A stretch of DNA of 5,157 nucleotides from an uncultured Marvinbryantia sp. (GTDB lineage: Bacteria; Bacillota; Clostridia; Lachnospirales; Lachnospiraceae). The position numbers were made by a program, and so were the translations under genes. Positions 5,050-5,157 of this stretch are shown here, piece by piece. Each line of letters opens with the position of its first letter. The first letter of the stretch is position 1. The notes under the pieces are model-generated. The model saw nothing but the letters and a program-made list of their open reading frames with translations. It was not told the DNA's origin and searched no databases. Where the stretch lies: the NCBI GenBank assembly GCA_934394985.1, contig CAKRRF010000077.1, positions 1-5,157 of the forward strand. The letters are read 5' to 3'.

Positions 5050-5157
5050 ATGGAGATTTTTATTCTGCATATTCTGAAGCTGAATATTATTGCAGCAGTT
5101 ATAATTTTACTGGTCAAACTGCTTGCGATTCTGTTTAAAGGGCAGGTATCAGCGAGA
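5050..5157 (+). CDS. BlaR1/MecR1-like M56 membrane metallopeptidase sensor, N-terminal fragment
   Basis: The frame from ATG 5050 stays open to the window end, giving 36 residues, MEIFILHILKLNIIAAVIIL and onward, that form one hydrophobic helix (about 4-29) followed by a basic KGQ segment. This is how M56-family BlaR1/MecR1 sensors begin. GGGGAGG (5032-5038) lies 11 nt upstream and the start is 6 nt after the blaI-like stop. The identification rests mostly on position directly behind a BlaI-family gene plus the membrane N-terminus; the zinc HExxH motif and any extracellular sensor domain lie outside the window. In known systems the sensor's cytoplasmic protease domain triggers BlaI inactivation after ligand binding outside. 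Confidence 0.75.
   Translation, partial: MEIFILHILKLNIIAAVIILLVKLLAILFKGQVSAR

Noticed and set aside
5043..5138. Start at ATG 5043 overlapping the blaI-like stop (TAATG)
   Set aside because: This frame reaches a TAA after about 31 codons and gives no recognisable protein, whereas ATG 5050 gives an open hydrophobic BlaR1-like N-terminus.

Overview
The window looks like chromosomal DNA of a Gram-positive anaerobe of the Clostridia, most likely a Lachnospiraceae-type gut bacterium. This rests on the moderate-to-low GC content, strong AGGAGG-type ribosome binding sites, an ECF sigma factor next to a DUF4179-type membrane anti-sigma protein, and a BlaI/BlaR1-type pair. The genus cannot be named from sequence alone. 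All supported genes are on the + strand.

Layout: (1) 1-372 is the 3' part of a cytidylate kinase-like gene, closed by an intrinsic terminator (417-454). (2) 476-2580 is a two-gene stress-signalling unit. An ECF sigma factor (584-1105) overlaps by one base a single-pass membrane protein with a large extracytoplasmic domain (1105-2580), its probable anti-sigma factor. A candidate ECF-type self-promoter lies upstream. (3) 2614-3474 is proC, which makes proline, with its own candidate promoter and a 13-bp inverted repeat that brackets the -10 box. (4) 3502-5157 is the most interesting part: a compact BlaI-type regulon. A gene for a secreted, acidic, internally duplicated protein (3615-4520) is preceded by three perfect TTCTACA-N2-TGTAGAA dyads. 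One is upstream of the promoter, one lies between -35 and -10, and one covers the start of the transcript. A fourth, slightly imperfect copy lies just past the promoter of the BlaI-family repressor gene (4654-5043), which is followed at once by the start of a BlaR1/MecR1-like gene (5050 to the window end).

How they work together (inference): BlaI represses itself, the membrane sensor and the secreted protein. A signal read by the BlaR1-like protein would relieve repression. No beta-lactamase or PBP2a gene is visible; the controlled gene encodes a secreted protein I do not recognise. The ECF/DUF4179 unit is a second, separate envelope-sensing module. The proC terminator, the first operator and the -35 box of the secreted-protein promoter share the same few dozen bases.
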